Part shown: positions 27,252-36,640 of the stretch, piece after piece | Layout of the letters: each line of letters starts with the position of its first letter | How positions within the stretch are numbered: position 1 is the stretch's first letter | Assembly: GCA_046296415.1 (NCBI GenBank) | Contig: JBKBLN010000001.1 | Location: forward strand, 1-64,000 | Source of the DNA: CAYNRA01 sp046296415 | GTDB taxonomy: Bacteria; Bacteroidota; Bacteroidia; Cytophagales; Spirosomataceae | Length of the DNA: 64,000 nucleotides | Reading direction: 5' to 3' | Made by a program: the position numbers and the translations under genes | Notes under the pieces: generated by a model | What the model was told of the DNA's origin: nothing | Database searches by the model: none | Seen by the model: the letters and a program-made list of their open reading frames with translations, nothing else

Positions 27252-29099
27252 ATGAAAAAATGGAATAAATATATCGCTTCGGTCTTTTTTGCTGGAATGA
27301 CCCTTGTGTCCTGTAACGAAGATGAATTTTTGCGGGAGCAGCCCTACACTGTTTTTAGTGTTCAGTATTTTAAAACACCAACTGGTTTTGAAAACGGGTT
27401 ACATGCTGTGTATTCTGGACTGCGTTTTTTATGGGGGCCAGAGGGAATGGTTTCTTTGGGTTCTGTCGGTACAGATGAGTGGGCATTGGCGGAGCAAGCG
27501 AGAGCTGGGTCACCTGGTTTTGCCTTGACTTTGGGAAATTACACCTTGGATGCAGCCAATGGAGCCTTGTTGACTCCTTGGAACCGGAGTTTCAATAATA
27601 TCAACTTGGCGAATGCGTTGGTTGAATTTGCCCCTGAGGTCAATATTCCTGAGGCTACAAAAACCCGGTTGATTGCTGAAACTCGCTTCTTGCGAGGAAT
27701 CTACTATTTGAACCTAGTGCAACAGTTTGGAGCTGTGCCGTTGGATTTAGGTTCGGGTGAGTTGAAATTCAACCAATCCCCGTTCCAAGGTTTTAATCGC
27801 CTTAATCATCAGGAGTTATTGGCAAAAAATTACGAGGCCATCATCGCGGACTTTCAATTTGCAGTGGAGAATTTACCTGATCGCCGCCCGACAGGAGCCT
27901 TCCGGGCTGCCAAAGGCGCGGCCTTGCACATGCTAGCCAAGACCTACATTCAGCGTGGATATTCAACGGCGAAACAAGCGACAGATTTTGAGCGGGGGTA
28001 CCAGGCGGCCACCGAGTTAATCAACAACCGATCTCGTTACGGTACTGAGTTACTTCAAAACTTTGCCGATGTATTTCGACCAGGAAACGATTACAACCAA
28101 GAGATATTATTCTCGGTTGAGCGTGTTCCGGGCAATTTCGGAGCCAATGAAATTGGTACCCCCAATAGCATTGGTGCGGGGAAAGGAACCGATGCCCACA
28201 ATGATTTTTGTGGCGATTACACCAATGTAAGAGCGCCTTTGGCGAGTTCCTCGTTCATTCCGACCTCTACACGAGCCATTCCGTATGGACGTCCGATCCG
28301 TCGTTTTTGTCCGACCCCATGGGCGTATTTCGAGGCTTTTGCTGATAAAACCAACGATTCGCGGTACGATGGATCTTTCCGGACAATGTATTATGCTACT
28401 ACCACGACGGGTCCTTGGGTGGCAACGTTGGCAACAGCCAATGGTTTGGTAACTTCTACCGATACCGCATTTATTGCGGCCCATACCAATGCGCAGGCTG
28501 ATTCATTGAATGCCTTGCGGAATCCGGACGGTACACGCCGGTTGAAGTACCGGGTAGTTGCACCTCGTGAATTCTATTTCATTGGTGGTTCGATCGATCC
28601 CAACTTAACTCGAAACTACTATCCCAGTTTGAGCAAGTTTGAGGACTTACGGAACATTGACGCCAACAACCAAGCGACGCGTCCGTTCCCTGTGGCGCGA
28701 TTGGCCGAGACGTATCTTCTCGCTGCGGAGGCTGCCTTGCAAACGAACCGCGGAAATGAGGCATTGCAATTTATCAATGTAATCAAAACGAGAGCGGCAT
28801 TTCGCCCAGGTCTGTCGGCCGCTACGGTAGCAGCACGGGCCGAGCGTATTCGGGTACGGAATGCCTCGGAAATCACCCTTGATTTTATCTTGGACGAGCG
28901 CACGCGTGAGTTGATGGGCGAGTGCATGCGCTGGCCAGATTTGGCTACCCGTGGAAAACTCTTGGAGCGTGCAAGAAGATATAATACCGACGTGGCCGCA
29001 AATATCAAAGATTTCCATGTGCTACGACCTATCCCGAGAGAGCAATTGGATCGGACAGAAGATCCGGACAAGGCAAAATATCAGAATCCAGGTTATTGA
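27252..29099 (+). CDS. SusD/RagB-type surface glycan-binding lipoprotein of the xylan locus
   Basis: A 615-residue lipoprotein with signal and lipobox (LVSC, C21) followed by NEDEF, an acidic stretch like the surface-export signal of Bacteroidota lipoproteins. The SusD alpha-helical TPR-like fold is indicated by FFKTPTGFENGLHAVYSGLR-type N-terminal sequence, LIAETRFLRGIYYLNLVQQF, RLAETYLLAAEAAL and the C-terminal RELMGECMRWPDLATRGKL. It caps the SusC transporter and binds the oligosaccharide. The ligand is xylan or xylo-oligosaccharide, by operon context. Confidence 0.95.
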   Translation: MKKWNKYIASVFFAGMTLVSCNEDEFLREQPYTVFSVQYFKTPTGFENGLHAVYSGLRFLWGPEGMVSLGSVGTDEWALAEQARAGSPGFALTLGNYTLDAANGALLTPWNRSFNNINLANALVEFAPEVNIPEATKTRLIAETRFLRGIYYLNLVQQFGAVPLDLGSGELKFNQSPFQGFNRLNHQELLAKNYEAIIADFQFAVENLPDRRPTGAFRAAKGAALHMLAKTYIQRGYSTAKQATDFERGYQAATELINNRSRYGTELLQNFADVFRPGNDYNQEILFSVERVPGNFGANEIGTPNSIGAGKGTDAHNDFCGDYTNVRAPLASSSFIPTSTRAIPYGRPIRRFCPTPWAYFEAFADKTNDSRYDGSFRTMYYATTTTGPWVATLATANGLVTSTDTAFIAAHTNAQADSLNALRNPDGTRRLKYRVVAPREFYFIGGSIDPNLTRNYYPSLSKFEDLRNIDANNQATRPFPVARLAETYLLAAEAALQTNRGNEALQFINVIKTRAAFRPGLSAATVAARAERIRVRNASEITLDFILDERTRELMGECMRWPDLATRGKLLERARRYNTDVAANIKDFHVLRPIPREQLDRTEDPDKAKYQNPGY

Positions 29100-29122
29100 T
29101 TTGACTGAAAAAAGAAAACATT

Positions 29123-30745
29123 ATGTACAGAAACTGGAAAAATATCACCTTCGGACTCTTGGCGGTTTTCACCGCAGTTAGTTGCCAAGTGGAACCCGAA
29201 GTAGGCATCTTAAATGCCACTACTTATGGCGATGACTCGGCACCCCTAAAGGATGTTGCCGACTTTCCGATCGGCACGGCCGTGGGGTACACGCCCTTGA
29301 TGAATGAACCCGCCTATGGTGAAATCGTACAACGAGATTTCGACATAGCCACACTCGAATACCACATGAAGCACGGCGCCATTGTGCAAGGGAACGGAAC
29401 CTTGAACTTTTCTCGGGCGGATGAGATTTTGGCCAAGCTGGGAAATAAAGAGGTCTTTGGACATACTTTGGCATGGCATGCCAATCAAAATGCAGGGTAC
29501 CTCCGAACCTTTGCTGGGATAGTGGTGCCGGCCGCTGAAGAATTGGTGTTGAATGGAGGATTCGAGCAAGGAAGTGCCACAGCATTTTCGAATTGGTCGG
29601 TCTTCAATACGGGAAATCCGGCCGGTACAAGTACCATCACTGTAGGGGCGGGTAGCAATGAAGTTCGGACCGGCACCCGGTCGATGAAAGTCGTGAATCC
29701 GATTGGGTATCCAGGTAATCAATGGCGTGTACAGGTCGCAAGCGACTTTATCAACACCGTGGCTGGGGAATCATATACTTTTACCTATTGGGTGAAAGCT
29801 CAGGCGCCGGGAGGATCGATTCGTTTATCAACGGGTACAGAAGGAGGGGGAAGTGCTCAATTTCAGGGGGATCAGGCAATTGGTACCAACTGGCAGCAGG
29901 TTAGTTGGACGATTGTCGCCAATTCACCTCGAACGCGCGTCCTATTTGATATGGGCCAAGCGGCGAATACGTATTTCATTGATGATGCGAGTTTCAAAGT
30001 GGTGGTTCAGGCACCGGGAGGGGCTCAAATTCGGAGTCGAGTTGACCAAGCACTTCGCACCTTTATTACTGGAACCGTCAATAAATACAAAGGAAGAGTG
30101 AAGGCTTGGGACGTAGTGAACGAACCTGTAACGGAATCGGGTCAACTTCGAACTAACGCGAACTCGCCTGCTCCAGCCAACGCGAGTGACTGGTTTGTGT
30201 GGTCCGAGTATCTTGGCTTTGATTATATTTTAAATGCGTTCAAATATGCTGCGGAGGCAGATCCAACAGCCGAGTTGTACATCAATGACTTCAACCTGGA
30301 GTCGTCTCCAGCCAAGCTTACAGGCTTACTGGATTTGGTGCAACGGGCAAGAGCAGCGGGAGCGAAGATCGATGGTATTGGGACGCAAATGCATATTTCG
30401 TGGAGAACCTCCCATGCAGGAATTGAGCAACATTTTAAAAGGTTAGCCGCAACAGGTTTGAAAGTTCGGGTGTCTGAGTTGGATGTACGGATGGTTATGT
30501 CGAGTCCGGCGGGCCAACCCACCGATCTTTTGAGAGCATATCAGGCTGAAATGTACAAATTTGTTGTGGAGAGCTACATCCGGAATGTACCTCCCGCACA
30601 GCGTGCAGGGATCGCAGTTTGGGGTGTCAACGATGCCAATAGTTGGTTGTATGATGGAGGTAAAGAGTTCCCGTTACTTTTTGACAATAGTTATCAGAAA
30701 AAGCCAGCATATGGAGCGATGCTTCAAGCATTGAAAAATAAGTAA
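29123..30745 (+). CDS. GH10 endo-xylanase with inserted CBM, surface lipoprotein
   Basis: A 540-residue lipoprotein (lipobox cysteine C21). The GH10 barrel starts at FPIGTAVG (about residue 48) and runs to VFGHTLAWHANQN (112-123). It is then interrupted by a jelly-roll carbohydrate-binding domain (about 135-295, ELVLNGGFEQGSA to TYFIDDASFKVV, CBM4/9-like) and resumes at QIRSRVDQALRTFI. The acid/base is E334 in WDVVNEPV and the nucleophile E452 in VRVSELDVRM. It cuts xylan main chains at the cell surface. Such a CBM inside the GH10 barrel is known from gut Bacteroidota xylanases. Confidence 0.95.
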   Translation: MYRNWKNITFGLLAVFTAVSCQVEPEVGILNATTYGDDSAPLKDVADFPIGTAVGYTPLMNEPAYGEIVQRDFDIATLEYHMKHGAIVQGNGTLNFSRADEILAKLGNKEVFGHTLAWHANQNAGYLRTFAGIVVPAAEELVLNGGFEQGSATAFSNWSVFNTGNPAGTSTITVGAGSNEVRTGTRSMKVVNPIGYPGNQWRVQVASDFINTVAGESYTFTYWVKAQAPGGSIRLSTGTEGGGSAQFQGDQAIGTNWQQVSWTIVANSPRTRVLFDMGQAANTYFIDDASFKVVVQAPGGAQIRSRVDQALRTFITGTVNKYKGRVKAWDVVNEPVTESGQLRTNANSPAPANASDWFVWSEYLGFDYILNAFKYAAEADPTAELYINDFNLESSPAKLTGLLDLVQRARAAGAKIDGIGTQMHISWRTSHAGIEQHFKRLAATGLKVRVSELDVRMVMSSPAGQPTDLLRAYQAEMYKFVVESYIRNVPPAQRAGIAVWGVNDANSWLYDGGKEFPLLFDNSYQKKPAYGAMLQALKNK

Positions 30746-30758
30746 TTTACCCTTTTTG

Positions 30759-30789
30759 GGAGCCAGGCCTTTGGGCTTGGCTCCTTTTT
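30759..30789 (+). terminator. Hairpin terminator inside the xylan operon
   Basis: The stem GGAGCCAGGCC ... GGCTTGGCTCC, with G-T and similar wobbles, is followed by TTTTT. It ends five bases before the next start codon. It lies between the GH10 xylanase and GH115 genes, the widest gap of the operon (48 bp), so full or partial termination would separate the surface module from downstream genes. Confidence 0.7.
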
Positions 30790-30793
30790 CCGT

Positions 30794-33355
30794 ATGAAAC
30801 ATCTTCTACTTTTTGGACTATTCAGCCTGCAATGGGTGTATGGTCAGGGGCCTATTCGATTTACTAAGGAACAAGGGAATTTCCAGCTTGTATCAGACCA
30901 AAAAGCGGCTGGTATAGTATGGGATGATCAAGAGGCCCAGTCGGTTACGCGAGCGATTGAGGATTGGCAACAAGATATTGAAAAGGTCACGGGAATTCGG
31001 CCAGCTAGGCAATTGGAAAAGACAAAGCGTTTTGTTTTGGTAGGAACACTAGGTAAAAATCGATGGATTGATGAATTGGTCAAAGCCCGCAAGTTATCCA
31101 CACAACAAATCAATGGGAAGTGGGAAACCTACCTCCAGACGCGCATTACAAAGCCATGGAAAGGAGTGGACGAAATTTTTGTCATTGTAGGCAGCGACCC
31201 TCGGGGTACAATCTACGGATTGTATGATCTTTCCTCGGCAATGGGTGTTTCCCCTTGGCATTTTTGGGCAGATGTTCCCGTTCAGCACCACTCCAGTCTT
31301 TATTTAGCTCCCGGTACCTTTTCAGCAGGGGAACCCAAAGTTAAATACCGAGGGATTTTTTTGAATGACGAAGCCCCATGTTTATCAGGTTGGACATGGG
31401 AGAAAAACGGCGGCTTCAATCAGAAACTGTACAGCCGTGTATTCGAACTGATCTTGCGGTTAAAAGCAAATTTCCTATGGCCCGCCATGTGGGGAAATGC
31501 CTTTTACGTCGATGACCCCCAAAATGCAGATTTGGCAGAGGCGTATGGCGTGGTTGTGGGTACGTCGCATCATGAACCGATGATGCGGGCACATGATGAG
31601 TGGCGACGATACGGCCAAAAGGGTCCTTGGGATTACACCCAAAACGACTCCACACTCCGAGCCTTTTGGAAAGAAAGCACGGAAAAACGATATGCGTACG
31701 ACAATATCTTCACCATTGGCATGCGTGGGGATGGGGACGAACCCATGACCCAAGAGACGGCCACTGCCTTACTTGAAAAAATTGTAGCGGATCAACGCAA
31801 AATTTTAGAAGAGGTTTCAGGCCGCCCGGCAGCGGAAAAACCCCAAGTCTGGGCGCTCTACAAAGAGGTACAAGAGTATTACGATCAAGGTATGCGCGTC
31901 CCGGACGACGTAACCCTTTTATTATGTGATGATAATTGGGGAAATATTCGCAAATTGCCCACGCCTGGAAGTGAGCCGCGGCAAGGAGGATATGGGATTT
32001 ATTACCACTTTGATTATGTCGGTGGCCCTCGAAATTACAAATGGGTCAATACCAATAACATCGCCCGGGTGTGGGAACAAATGAGGCTTGCTTATGCACA
32101 TGATGCCAAGCAGCTGTGGATTGTGAATGTAGGAGATTTAAAACCCATGGAGGTTCCTATCGATTTTTTCTTGACCATGGCTTGGAATCCCGAGGAAATG
32201 ACACTCGACCGCATGGCCACCTTTCATTCGACTTGGGCTACCCAACAATTTGGATCAACTTGGGGGGCAACCATCGGGAAGTACATTGAAAAATACACGC
32301 AAATAAACGCCCGAATCAAACCTGAGCTGATGCAAGCCAATACGTTTTCCTGGTCAGGTTCACCCTCGGAATGGGATCTAGTGGTGTCAGAATATGTGGG
32401 TCTAGCAAGAGAGTCGGAGTCTACCTACCAAAAACTCCCTAAATCTATGCAGGATGCTTATTATCAGTTGGTTTTGTACCCGATTTTAGCGTGCTCAAAT
32501 GTCTATGAATTATACTATGCCCATGGCAAACATCTATTGGCCTGGCAGCAAAAAGACGAACAGCAAGCCCATCGATGGGCTGACCGCGTGCGGTACCATT
32601 TTCAACGGGATCAGGAATTAAGTGATTATTTTAATCATCAGTTGTCGGGAGGTAAATGGAATCATTTCGCCGACCAAACGCACATTGGGTATACTTATTG
32701 GCAACAACCAGAAAAACAAGTGTTACCCGTCTTGTTTCCAGAAAAAATGCCGTTTTCCATCCAATCGACGGATTCCCTCACAGCATGGAAGGTAAATATA
32801 CCACAGGATTTTACCGGATGGGTACAAGATCGATCCGTCGTGACTTGGGAGGCCAGTGACTGGTCAAAGGCGGTTTCATCGGATGGAATTGTTTGGGAAA
32901 TCATAGCGGGAATCGGACGGACAGGGCATGGGGTGTCTACCCAGCCAATGACTTTTCCACGCCAAAAAGCCAATACCGATGGCGCCTACTTGATATATGA
33001 TGTGTACATCACCCGAGGTGATTCGATACAGGTGGAAATTCAAACTTCACCCATACTAGCTTATCGAGAGCATGAAACCGTTACCCTCGGTTTTTCTTGG
33101 GATGACGGCCCCATCGAGACGCTAAGAGTAGATCCGGGAAAATCAGCTAGAGCCTGGGAGAAGATGGTTGCCCATAACGTTCAACGAGTCCAGACGTCTT
33201 CACAAACTCTGGTTCAAGGAAAACATCAACTTAAAATTTGGGCACTAGACCCGGCAGTAGTGATACAAAAAATCAGTTTATTGACACAAAAAGGAGACCC
33301 TCGTTTTTTGAGCTATCCAACACAAAAATCGAAATATACTAGAGGAAGACATTGA
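30794..33355 (+). CDS. GH115 xylan alpha-1,2-glucuronidase
   Basis: An 853-residue enzyme with a signal peptide (to VYGQ, residue 18). The GH115 signature is extensive: GIFLNDEAPCLSGWTWEKNG near 193, LKANFLWPAMWGNAFYVDDP, VVVGTSHHEPMMRAHDEW and IGMRGDGDEPM near 315. The C-terminal part adds a beta domain. GH115 removes 4-O-methyl-glucuronic acid from internal xylose residues of polymeric or oligomeric xylan, complementary to GH67, which acts on terminal residues. It overlaps uxuA by 4 bp. Probably periplasmic. Confidence 0.93.
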   Translation: MKHLLLFGLFSLQWVYGQGPIRFTKEQGNFQLVSDQKAAGIVWDDQEAQSVTRAIEDWQQDIEKVTGIRPARQLEKTKRFVLVGTLGKNRWIDELVKARKLSTQQINGKWETYLQTRITKPWKGVDEIFVIVGSDPRGTIYGLYDLSSAMGVSPWHFWADVPVQHHSSLYLAPGTFSAGEPKVKYRGIFLNDEAPCLSGWTWEKNGGFNQKLYSRVFELILRLKANFLWPAMWGNAFYVDDPQNADLAEAYGVVVGTSHHEPMMRAHDEWRRYGQKGPWDYTQNDSTLRAFWKESTEKRYAYDNIFTIGMRGDGDEPMTQETATALLEKIVADQRKILEEVSGRPAAEKPQVWALYKEVQEYYDQGMRVPDDVTLLLCDDNWGNIRKLPTPGSEPRQGGYGIYYHFDYVGGPRNYKWVNTNNIARVWEQMRLAYAHDAKQLWIVNVGDLKPMEVPIDFFLTMAWNPEEMTLDRMATFHSTWATQQFGSTWGATIGKYIEKYTQINARIKPELMQANTFSWSGSPSEWDLVVSEYVGLARESESTYQKLPKSMQDAYYQLVLYPILACSNVYELYYAHGKHLLAWQQKDEQQAHRWADRVRYHFQRDQELSDYFNHQLSGGKWNHFADQTHIGYTYWQQPEKQVLPVLFPEKMPFSIQSTDSLTAWKVNIPQDFTGWVQDRSVVTWEASDWSKAVSSDGIVWEIIAGIGRTGHGVSTQPMTFPRQKANTDGAYLIYDVYITRGDSIQVEIQTSPILAYREHETVTLGFSWDDGPIETLRVDPGKSARAWEKMVAHNVQRVQTSSQTLVQGKHQLKIWALDPAVVIQKISLLTQKGDPRFLSYPTQKSKYTRGRH

Positions 33356-34542
33356 CTATGAGACACACGATGAGATGGTTTGGCCCTAAAGATCCGGTTT
33401 CTCTACTTGATCTTAGGCAAAGTGGATGTGAAGGGGTTGTCACGGCCCTTCATGACATTCCAGTGGGTGACGTTTGGTCCTATGAGGCCATCCAAGAACG
33501 AAAACACATCATTGAACAAGACAATCATCAGCTAACGCCCTTGGCATGGATGGTGGTAGAAAGTCTTCCCGTACACGAAGACATCAAAAAGGGAAAGCCC
33601 AGCCGAGATCACTTCATCCAAAATTACCGAACGTCCCTTCAAAATTTAGCTGCTAGTGGTATTGATACCGTCTGTTATAATTTTATGCCGGTGTTGGATT
33701 GGTCTCGTACCCATCTGGCGTACCCAATGCCAGACGGTGCACGGGCATTGCGGTTTGTGTGGGTCGATTTCGCTGTGTTTGATCTTTTCATTTTACAACG
33801 ACCCCACGCAGCCAAAGACTATACCTCTGAGGTGCTCGAGTTGGCCAAAGCGCGTTTCGATGGCATGAGTCAAGAAGAAAAAAGAAATCTAACGGATACC
33901 ATTTTACTCGGTTTGCCCGGTTCAGAAGAAGCCTTCTCTTTACACTCGTTTCAATCATTGCTGGATGAATACCATGAGATTTCGGCCGAAAAACTTCGTG
34001 AAAACCTTCATTATTTCATCCAATCGGTAGCTCCTTTGGCGGAGGAACTAGGAATGAAGCTATGTATACACCCAGACGATCCTCCATTCCCACTTCTAGG
34101 GTTACCCCGTGTGGTTAGCACACGACAAGACCTTCTTCGGCTTTGGGAGGCCTGCCCGGTATCGGCCAACGGCATCACTTTCTGTACAGGCTCGCTGGGT
34201 GTACGGGCCGATCAAGATTTGGTGGATATGGTCAAAGAAATGGGAGATCGAATCCATTTTCTACACCTGCGAGCCACCAAAAGAGAACAAGAAAGTCCCT
34301 TGATTTTTCATGAGGCCCGGCATTTGGAAGGGGATGTGAATATGGTGGCGCTGATTCGGGAAGTGCTTATCTGGGAAAAGAAAACGGGACGATCCATTCC
34401 CATGCGTCCTGACCACGGGCACCAAATGATGGACGACCTAGCCAAAAAAACGTATCCTGGGTATTCGGCCATTGGACGAATGAAAGGTTTGGCCGAGCTC
34501 CGTGGGATAGAAACAGCACTTTCATATATGCTTAATAATTAG
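33352..34542 (+). CDS. uxuA: Mannonate dehydratase
   Basis: A 396-residue enzyme that turns D-mannonate into 2-keto-3-deoxy-D-gluconate. The UxuA pattern is clear: MRWFGPKDPVSLLDLRQSGC, then TALHDIPVGDVW, GIDTVCYNFMPVLDWSRT, KLCIHPDDPP (metal ligands) and HEARHLEGDVNMV, with PDHGHQM near the end. Start at 33352 (MTM) or 33358. It overlaps GH115 by 4 bp and is followed 7 bp later by GH67, so glucuronic acid released by both glucuronidases can be used. It is cytoplasmic. Confidence 0.95.
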   Translation: MTMRHTMRWFGPKDPVSLLDLRQSGCEGVVTALHDIPVGDVWSYEAIQERKHIIEQDNHQLTPLAWMVVESLPVHEDIKKGKPSRDHFIQNYRTSLQNLAASGIDTVCYNFMPVLDWSRTHLAYPMPDGARALRFVWVDFAVFDLFILQRPHAAKDYTSEVLELAKARFDGMSQEEKRNLTDTILLGLPGSEEAFSLHSFQSLLDEYHEISAEKLRENLHYFIQSVAPLAEELGMKLCIHPDDPPFPLLGLPRVVSTRQDLLRLWEACPVSANGITFCTGSLGVRADQDLVDMVKEMGDRIHFLHLRATKREQESPLIFHEARHLEGDVNMVALIREVLIWEKKTGRSIPMRPDHGHQMMDDLAKKTYPGYSAIGRMKGLAELRGIETALSYMLNN

Positions 34543-34549
34543 AAACACG

Positions 34550-36628
34550 ATGAAAAAGAACATACTCTTCACCTGGATTTTGATCTCATGGGCCGTTCGT
34601 GCCATGGCAGAAGATGGATATCGTCTTTGGTTGCGATTTGATCCGGTTCCTCAAGCCGAAAGTTGGCAAAAGCAATTTCAATTTTTTAAAAATGAAGCAG
34701 GAAGTTCTCCTATTCTTCAAACAGCGGAGAAAGAGCTTCACAGAGGATTGAGAGGAATGCTGGGCCGATTTCCCCAAAATCAAGCGGCTAAACAAGGAGG
34801 CCTAGTCTTTCGACGAAACAAGCAAATCCCAGCCGATGGATATAAAATTTCGCTCAGCCAAGGTAACCGAATCCTCGAGGCAAGTACCGACCGAGGTTTT
34901 TTATATGGAAGTTATGCGTTGTTACGGGCGGTACAAACCCAATCACTCCCGGCTACGCTGGAAAGCGCACCTAAAGTTCGATGGCGTATGCTGAACCACT
35001 GGGATAATGTTTTAGGAACCATCGAACGTGGATACGCGGGGGCTTCGATGTGGAAATGGTATGAGCTCCCTGAAACGATTGATCCCCGGTACGAAGAATA
35101 CGCCCGAGCGAATGCTTCCTTGGGTATCAACGCGGTCGTGTTAAACAATGTAAATGCGAGTCCACGCTTTTTAACAGCTGAGTATCTGGCCAAAGTAAAG
35201 GCGCTGGCAGATGTCTTTCGGCCTTATGGAATTCAGGTGTTCTTATCCCTCAATTTTGCTTCACCCAAAGTTTTAGGAAAATTGAAAACGTCAGATCCCT
35301 TGGATCCGGCGGTTCGACAATGGTGGAAAGACAGGACAGAGTTGATTTACCAATACATCCCTGATTTTGGAGGATACCTCGTAAAAGCCAATTCAGAAGG
35401 AGAACCGGGACCACAAGAGTATGGCCGAAATCATGCCGATGGTGCCAATATGTTGGCTGAGGCCATTCAACCTTTCGGTGGATTAGTCATTTGGCGTGCC
35501 TTTGTCTATGCCGCAGATCCTAAAGGTGACCGCTTCCGAGAGGCTTACCATGAGTTTAAACCGCTCGATGGTCAATTTCTATCCAATGTGATCGTGCAAG
35601 TTAAAAATGGGCCAATCGATTTTATGCCCCGCGAACCATTCCATCCTTTATTTGGGGCTATGCCCAAAACACCTTTGGCAATGGAGTTTCAGATAACCCA
35701 AGAATACCTCGGGTTTTCGACCAACTTGGTCTTTCTTCCTAGTATGTACAAGGAGGTCTTAACGTCCGATACCTACGTTCAAGGCCCAGGATCTACGGTG
35801 GCGAAAATCATAGATGGGTCCGTTCATTCTTATCAGCATACGGTGATGGCAGGGGTTGCCAATACGGGTTCCGATCGAAACTGGACGGGCCACCTGATGT
35901 CGCAAGCCAACTGGTACGGATTTGGTCGGTTGGCATGGGATCACACCCTAACCGAAGAACAAATTGCCCAAGAATGGATCAAACAAACCTTCGGTACTGA
36001 TCTTGCCGTCGTGAAAACCATCCAAGATATTTTGCTAGCTTCGCATGAAGTGTACGTGAATTTCACCAATCCCCTGGGCTTGCACCATATCATGGGCGAG
36101 GGAATTCACTTTGGCCCCCAACCTTGGTTGGAAAAAAGTGCGAGACCGGACTGGTCGTCCATTTACTACCATCGAGCCGACTCGATTGGCTTGGGGTTTG
36201 ATCGACTGACCACCTCCGGCAATGGTACCATTGCTTTGTATCATCCGAAAGTACAAGAGAAATGGAGTAATCCCGATCAAATGGATTTACGCTATTTAAA
36301 TTGGTTTCATCATACGCCTTGGAATAAAAAACTGTCTACCGGTCGAACCCTCTGGGAAGAACTTTGCTACCGATATTACCATGGAGTGGAAGAGGTCGAG
36401 GCTCTGCAAAAATCGTGGAATACCTTGGAGGGTAAAATAGATCAGGAACGCTTTTTGGATGTTAAAGGACGCTTGGCCGCCCAGCACCGAGAAGCCCTAA
36501 ATTGGCGGGATGCTTGCGTACTTTACTTCCAAACGTATGCCAAACAACCCATTCCTTCTCCTTGGGTACCTCCAACCCGGACCTTGGAGGATATGAAAGA
36601 ACTTGTACGCATTTATCAACTACGATAA
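34550..36628 (+). CDS. aguA: GH67 alpha-glucuronidase
   Basis: A 692-residue enzyme with an N-terminal signal (MKKNILFTWILISWAVRAMA). The GH67 central domain shows WRMLNHWDNVLGTIERGYAG, the catalytic-region motif SEGEPGPQEYGRNHADGANM and EFQITQEYLG. A GH67 N-terminal domain (about residues 20-130) precedes and a C-terminal helical domain follows. It removes (4-O-methyl-)glucuronic acid from the non-reducing-end xylose of xylo-oligosaccharides. It is probably periplasmic and acts after the endoxylanases. Confidence 0.95.
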   Translation: MKKNILFTWILISWAVRAMAEDGYRLWLRFDPVPQAESWQKQFQFFKNEAGSSPILQTAEKELHRGLRGMLGRFPQNQAAKQGGLVFRRNKQIPADGYKISLSQGNRILEASTDRGFLYGSYALLRAVQTQSLPATLESAPKVRWRMLNHWDNVLGTIERGYAGASMWKWYELPETIDPRYEEYARANASLGINAVVLNNVNASPRFLTAEYLAKVKALADVFRPYGIQVFLSLNFASPKVLGKLKTSDPLDPAVRQWWKDRTELIYQYIPDFGGYLVKANSEGEPGPQEYGRNHADGANMLAEAIQPFGGLVIWRAFVYAADPKGDRFREAYHEFKPLDGQFLSNVIVQVKNGPIDFMPREPFHPLFGAMPKTPLAMEFQITQEYLGFSTNLVFLPSMYKEVLTSDTYVQGPGSTVAKIIDGSVHSYQHTVMAGVANTGSDRNWTGHLMSQANWYGFGRLAWDHTLTEEQIAQEWIKQTFGTDLAVVKTIQDILLASHEVYVNFTNPLGLHHIMGEGIHFGPQPWLEKSARPDWSSIYYHRADSIGLGFDRLTTSGNGTIALYHPKVQEKWSNPDQMDLRYLNWFHHTPWNKKLSTGRTLWEELCYRYYHGVEEVEALQKSWNTLEGKIDQERFLDVKGRLAAQHREALNWRDACVLYFQTYAKQPIPSPWVPPTRTLEDMKELVRIYQLR

Positions 36629-36640
36629 CCTATACGAACT

